A stretch of 64,000 nt of DNA from Mercenaria mercenaria. Its lineage: Eukaryota; Mollusca; Bivalvia; Venerida; Veneridae. The stretch is taken from NCBI RefSeq assembly GCF_021730395.1, contig NC_069367.1, positions 20,520,501 through 20,584,500 on the forward strand, in the 5' to 3' direction. The position numbers and the translations under genes are program-made. This document shows, in pieces, positions 58,632 through 64,000 of the stretch; within the stretch, counting starts at the first letter, position 1; every line of letters starts with the position of its first letter. The notes beneath the pieces are model-generated. The model ran no database searches and was not told the origin of the DNA. It saw only the letters and a program-made list of their open reading frames with translations.

Positions 58632-59450
58632 TACTGGTTGGGAACCATTTTCCGGACAGGACCAGTTTCCGGACACATGTAATATCCGCTTTATTTCGTT
58701 GTTATTCATGTAATTGTTTCATCTAGACCAATTAGATGTTTGTTCTTCATGTCTACAACAAATCACCATTTTATAAGGCTGTATAATGTTTGGGTTTTTG
58801 ATGATAACTCACTTGCGTTTACAAAACAACTTTCTGTCTTAACGGGGCATGAAGATAGCATTGCGCATGCGCAGTAGTTCACACATGCCGAGGTATCAAG
58901 TGGGGAAGAACTAATCAAACTACATAATGATTGTCTTCTGATAACATGTTCTACTTTTAATTTCACGCCTAAAGTTACGTAAGATGCAGGGTTGTCGATT
59001 TTTGAACTAATTTTATTCTATATCTATTGGAATTATCAAGAATTCGTACAAGACGAAATTCGAGTTTTTTATAGTCAACCTCGGTTTGCTTTCGTAGCTG
59101 CTATTGAAAGTCGGGTTATGTTTCATGTGCAATTTTGAAGAGATGAATAATAAAGAAATGTGTAGAAATAGTTTAATTACTTGTTTTGATATCAAATTAA
59201 CAACAAAACACCGTCAAAATATTTGTCCGGATACTGGTTTACCTGACGGGAAAACTATCTTATTTTAGTGACCCCATTTGAGGCCCCATGGAACCCATAT
59301 TTTACGTCACAACGCGATGCTGATTACAACATCGGATGTGGAAGGAGCTGAAGTTTGTGCAGTGTGGGCTTCATTTATGTCAAATATTTTTTTGGAGAAT
59401 AATGGAGCCGAAATATGAAAATGTGTCCGGAAAATGGTTCCCAACCAGTA
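58632..59450. mobile_element. TA-target DNA element with perfect 27 bp terminal repeats
   Basis: TACTGGTTGGGAACCATTTT then CCGGACA at 58632-58658 is exactly inverted at 59424-59450. The TA at each end fits a Tc1/mariner-type target duplication. The interior has no transposase frame, so this is a non-autonomous copy. It sits about 260 bases upstream of the gene D coding exon, in the presumed 5'-UTR intron or promoter. Confidence 0.75.
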
Positions 59451-59734
59451 CAGATGCAAATTATGGTTTAAATTTCGTGACAAATTAAATTTATTGACAC
59501 AGTTTCATAATGCTTTACTTCTGTAAATATAATATTACAAAACTGATACTAAATTCTAATTTCAACATTACATGGCCAACATTCCAATACACTGACCAGT
59601 AGTTTCGGCAAAAGTAGTCTCCCTTGAATATACACGGATCGCGGACCCGATAACGTTTATCGATAAACAGTTTTACTATAGATTTGTATAGGAAAATATA
59701 TTTCAAACATTAAAAACGTAATTTTATCGTTATT

Positions 59735-60055
59735 TAACAAAATTTTATAACCTCGTGAAGTAATCTTCATTTTTTGCCCTTTATTTCAATATATTTTTTA
59801 TCGATGTGATACAAAAACTTATTGCTTCCATTTTTGTTTGAAGTTGATGACTATGGTTTCTATGTATTTCTATATAGAAATTTTGAAAAGGTCGGTTATG
59901 TCAGGTTTTAAAAGGCTATAAAAACATTTTCTATCAAAATGACATTATTTTATAACCTCGTGAAGTATTCTCCATTGTCTGAACATTGTCTGGGTAATTT
60001 TTATTTTAAAATTGAATTATGACAAATTGCTTCCATTTTAATTTGAAAATGAAGT
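59735..60055 (+). repeat. Two-copy direct repeat of about 210 bp
   Basis: TTTTATAACCTCGTGAAGTA recurs at 59743 and 59951, and ATTGCTTCCATTTT recurs at 59821 and 60025. The copies are diverged. Confidence 0.6.
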
Positions 60056-60148
60056 AATCGCAATCTTGAGCACGCTTTTCACAAATATTTACTTGACGGT
60101 ACGACGACACAAGGCAATGCTTATCAATGTGTTGCATATCTGTTCGAG

Positions 60149-60178
60149 CATTTTATTTATTTATTTATTTATTTAATA
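60149..60178 (+). repeat. (TTTA)n microsatellite
   Basis: About six TTTA units end in AATATTTATG. Confidence 0.75.
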
Positions 60179-62510
60179 TTTATGATTAAAAGTAAAACTT
60201 TTTTGAATTGGCAAACTTTAAGTCACATCTTTAATTGGAAATAAATTGGTCTTAAAAAGTCCGCATTAAATTAAAAAGGCAATTAGAATTAATTCTATGT
60301 AATTGCTTTACAAGCTGTGTGCCGGTATAATTTTTGACGATATTACAATAAACTTCAATAGTTGAAACATTTCGCGAAAATTTTGTTATGTATGTGCCTA
60401 AAATATTACATACAACCATGGCTTCTTTACGTTCACTGATCACTGCGTGAACGTAAAAGTATAAATTATAAATTAATGAATGATGGTCATATTAACTGTG
60501 GTGATAATTTGATTTATTTACCCGTGCGTGCATTTCAGTAGAAGATGAAAAAAGGAAACTTATTATTCAAATTGAAAAAAAAAAAGAACAAGTATATATT
60601 TATCAAATACAATAATCACTTTCACCGGTATATGACCTTTTTCATTATCATAATATTGGCAGAAATCTTTTATGAAAACAAAGACATTTTTATAACTATA
60701 TTATTATTCTACATTCCATAAAGGAAAATTAATTCCTACTCTACAAATCTTCATGGTCCACGGGGACCCCTGTTGTGCAAAATTGCCCATCAATTAGCGA
60801 CTATTACATAATCGCTGATAAGCAGCAGATAGACGGCGGTTTTAGGTTGGTTTATCGTGTAGGACACCTCTTCACAAATGTTTTATGGTCTTACTGCGAA
60901 TATTGTGAAACAGTGAAGTTTTATTGTAATACAATACTTTTTAATAGCAAATAGATACTTAAGGTTAATTGTAAAATGTAAGATAGTATGTGTTTTAGAC
61001 AATTATAAAATGTATTGTTTTTTTTTAACAAATGTATGTATAATATAAATGTGCACAAAGATGACTCAAATGAAATGTTGAACTTATATAGTAGTAGATC
61101 TAGGCATTTAAAAACACACATGACACTAGAAATTGCCAAAATTTATATCTTCTGTGTTTAATTCAGTTTAGGTTGTATTGTCCAGCTGTTCGAAACTATT
61201 CTGGAACAAACTGCTTAACCTTCACCTAAATTTCTTTTATAATTTTCTACACCCATCTAAAATTTTATGCAAAAAAGTATAATAAGTAAAAAAAAAGTAC
61301 ATCTATGATCAATTTGCCGATAAATAATTTAATAAATAAATATCTGTTTTATCGTTTAAGCTATAAGAAGATATATATGGCAGAACATCTCTACTTTATG
61401 TCTCAGTTGATGATTTTTATTACAGACGTATTTTGGGGGTAATTAGCATAGCCTGGGGTGTTTATCTTGTCTCCATCCGGTGTATTCGTAAAGGTCCATA
61501 AAACATCACGCGTAAAACACTTACAGTCAATATGCAGTAATTGTCAAAATCGAAATTTTCAGGGCGATAAATTAAAAAAAAAAACAACTCGAGAACATAA
61601 TTTTACAACATTACGTTTCACAGCAAAAAGGGGAAAGGCTTTCAAAAGGGATTTGAAAGAAAAGGAATCGTTTTGTGTGATTTTTTATGTATATCCTTTA
61701 CCACTGAAAAGTGGCATTTTTTATTTTTATATTTTCGGTCCATGCATTCAACGAAACTTATAACTTCACTCAACATATACAGGACAGAAAATCAACATTA
61801 CATACGCATGATAAACAAATATTTTTACTGTAAAATCGTACATTTTACTAATTGTTTAATATAATATAATTATTTATAACTCCTGGAACAATGTCGGTCT
61901 CTAGCAAAGTCCATAAAATAAAAGAGTTATAAAAATAAATGTTAAAATACAATTAATTACAGTAGCTTAAAGATGTGTTATATTCTGCTTTAATTTGCAC
62001 ACTTCAATAATTCTGTCTAACCAAGATGCGTTGCTCAAAAATGTAGAGCCGAGTTTACCTATAAATGCCAAACAGCAGGTTTATCGATAATTTAGTGTAA
62101 AGGGAAACAACTACAACGGCGCACAAGGCAAAAAATCAATACCGACAAGAGTTGCGGTTCTCGTATATTTCACGCTCAAAGTTGGGGATGATATGATTTT
62201 TTTTTCTAAGTTTTAATTTCTGAGAAAATTTCTCGTATAATATGTAACAAAAATACATTTTCTTTTATATCTTAACTGGACATTTTTACTGTATAAATGA
62301 CTATCTTCATGCACCAAAAAAAAGGAAAACATAAAAATCACGGATATCTCATGCTTTTGTCTGTGTTATTTCGATAAAATACCAAGATTTATAGCTTATT
62401 TCTAATTAAATATTTTAACAAATATCTTTTCATTTTCTCAGTTCTGATATTCTATATTGTTAGATATAATTGCCTTAGTACACATTTATAAACAGTATAA
62501 ATATAAACTA
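60179..62510. other. Non-coding AT-rich stretch
   Basis: No coding signal, RNA gene or element recognised in 2.3 kb. Confidence 0.45.
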
Positions 62511-62511
62511 T

Positions 62512-62552
62512 CACCCCCCACCCCCAACTCCACCCCCACCCCCACCCCGCCA
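62512..62552 (-). repeat. C-rich tract, G-quadruplex candidate on the minus strand
   Basis: Five or more runs of four to six C, separated by one to four bases (CACCCCCCACCCCC, CCACCCCCACCCCCACCCC), give the G-run pattern needed for a quadruplex on the minus strand. Confidence 0.7.
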
Positions 62553-62678
62553 CAAAACACAGCGAGAACCAAATACAGCATTTTCATTACTTTTCCGTCT
62601 TTTCCGTCTTCTTGCTTGTAATTTTTCATTGTGTTTTTGCCTTTCCATTAGATATAAAGCAGCTGTTTAGTTTTTACC

Positions 62679-62942
62679 TGTTGAAACATTTTCATTCGAA
62701 TTGTCCGATACCGTCCTCAAACATTCAACTTCATATTTAACCCAAAAGACAAGGAGAATTAGTAAGTTACAGATCAGCAGCTGTTCAAGAGGGTGTGCAG
62801 TAACAACTCCCGAAAATGCCTTATAAAGTGCACTAAATGATTTGCAATATTGTTCAGTCCGGTCAGAAGTTTGAAACATACAGCTTAAGGTAGCGGAAAT
62901 GATGTAATGCCATGCAATGTAATGAAGTTCAACTTCGATCAT
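62679..62942 (-). CDS. Weak candidate exon, unknown product
   Basis: A minus-strand frame of 88 codons starts MIEVELHYIAWHYI, has a hydrophobic LLICNLLILLVFWV stretch and ends at a possible GTAAAA donor (TCAACAG/GTAAAAAC). There is no partner exon or family match, so it may be chance. Confidence 0.15.
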
Positions 62943-64000
62943 ATTAGTAACCCATTTTTCATTTCACTAATCCAAAGAGTTACATAGGATATGTAGAACT
63001 ACTTTAATTGTGACAACTTTAGTAAACTCCCTGAGTTACCTTGTCATTAGAGCTATTTGCACAAACAATTTGCCAAGATACTTAGAAATAATCCATCCAT
63101 ATATGTCAAAGTTACTGACCGGATAAAACCCAAGTGACGGACTGACGGACACAACGTAAACGATCTAAATCAAACATTTTTCAATACCACCCCGTAGCCT
63201 TAACGCACACAACCTTGTCAAATGTGAGGCTAATTTATGTACAATTACAGAAACTTTAAACGATTTGTAAATGAGAAAATAATAAGAAAATTACCAGGCA
63301 TTTATCCTCGCTGCAAAATATATCTTAACGTTTATAATAATAAAAGATATCCAAGTTCAGTTTTAAAGGCAGGTAAGTTTCCAATACACACTATAGTGTA
63401 TTTAATGCAGTTTAAAGTAATCGATATTGATCAACATTGGGTGCCTGTTTGCCTAATTGAATAGGTAAGGTGGAATAAATATTTCATTCAAGTAGTACAG
63501 ATATGTACGTTTATATATAATTCTGCCATGATTCATGCATTTATCGCGTATTTGGGAGATATTAAATCACGTTTTCGACGCCAGAACGTTATACACTAGA
63601 AAATCTAAACAAATTGTTTATTTCATTTAAAAAATGTATGGCCACTGAATGATTTGTCATGAATGTGTGTAAAAATATTCTGCTCGATTTAATAATAGTT
63701 CACTTTAATGCAGTTTAGAAATTGTTATTCTATGATTGCTCTTCTATGCCTATAGTTCCAAGCCAGTATTTTGAAAAAAAAAATGAAAATGATTTCACGT
63801 ATTGGAACAGATCTGTGTTGCGTCAGCTTCAGGAAGATTTTAATTTCTTCCAAATTTATTGGTGGAAAAAAGAAACAAAACAAAAACTATAATATCTGTT
63901 TGATAAATTATTCTTATAACTGAATTGTAGCATAAGGTACATTCACAAGAAGAAGCTATTTCTTTTAAAATGCAGAGTGCTAACATCTATTGCATGAAAA
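62943..64000. other. Non-coding end of window
   Basis: AT-rich; short frames at 63237-63464 have no family resemblance. Confidence 0.4.

Noticed and set aside
1-64000. Retrovirus-like, LTR, Polinton or LINE elements
   Set aside because: I saw no reverse transcriptase, integrase, capsid or long terminal direct repeats in any frame of the window.

Overview
The window looks like a nuclear contig from a marine bivalve, probably a heterodont clam. The evidence is AT-rich DNA, sparse intron-split genes, tRNA-headed SINEs resembling the molluscan RUDI/V-SINE type, and dense interspersed elements whose 140-180 bp tandem cores are full of AGGTCA-type motifs. No species can be fixed from the sequence alone. 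I see no rRNA, genuine tRNA, CRISPR array, retrovirus-like or Polinton-like element.

Three host genes are supported, and all belong to one family that I cannot name. Each encodes a basic, proline-rich protein of 8-11 imperfect repeats of about 36 residues (RVKPEAE near the start, a GGRMN-like stretch in the middle, LP near the end), with no signal peptide or membrane segment. Gene A (minus, 28565-23175) has three coding exons that I assembled from splice sites and phases (315 aa). Gene C (plus, 52748-53710, 320 aa) and gene D (minus, 58350-57232, 372 aa) each have one coding exon and are convergent. All three have a splice acceptor just upstream of the ATG, so each should have a 5'-UTR intron. 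D looks like the C architecture plus one extra three-repeat block and minus the last repeat.

Most of the rest is transposon-derived. At least a dozen non-autonomous Helitron/Helentron-like elements share one layout although their sequences differ: start AACAAGAG, a small hairpin, a 10-12 bp subterminal repeat, a tandem core, a GACG-type microsatellite, the inverse of the subterminal repeat forming or extending a terminal hairpin, and an end in CTAA followed by AAAT. They lie in gene A's introns, just behind gene A, and upstream of gene C. Also present are two hAT elements (one with a broken transposase), a TTAA-target element, a TA-target element with perfect 27 bp terminal repeats next to gene D, a long-TIR element at 46.2 kb, fold-back palindromes, four SINE copies, and several minisatellites. 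Two nested stacks can be read: 12.5-16.3 kb (Helentron-like host carrying another Helentron-like element and a TTAA element that itself carries a third), and 38.9-45.8 kb (minisatellite, then hAT, then Helentron-like, then second hAT).

Two stretches (42.25-43.96 kb and 49.09-50.78 kb) are shortened, indel-ridden copies of neighbouring clean sequence (38.2-40.08 kb and 51.54-53.43 kb). Each sits next to a transposon insertion that its own copy lacks. I read them as unpolished second-haplotype sequence joined in tandem by the assembly, not as real duplications; the broken copy of gene C at 50.2-50.8 kb is part of this.
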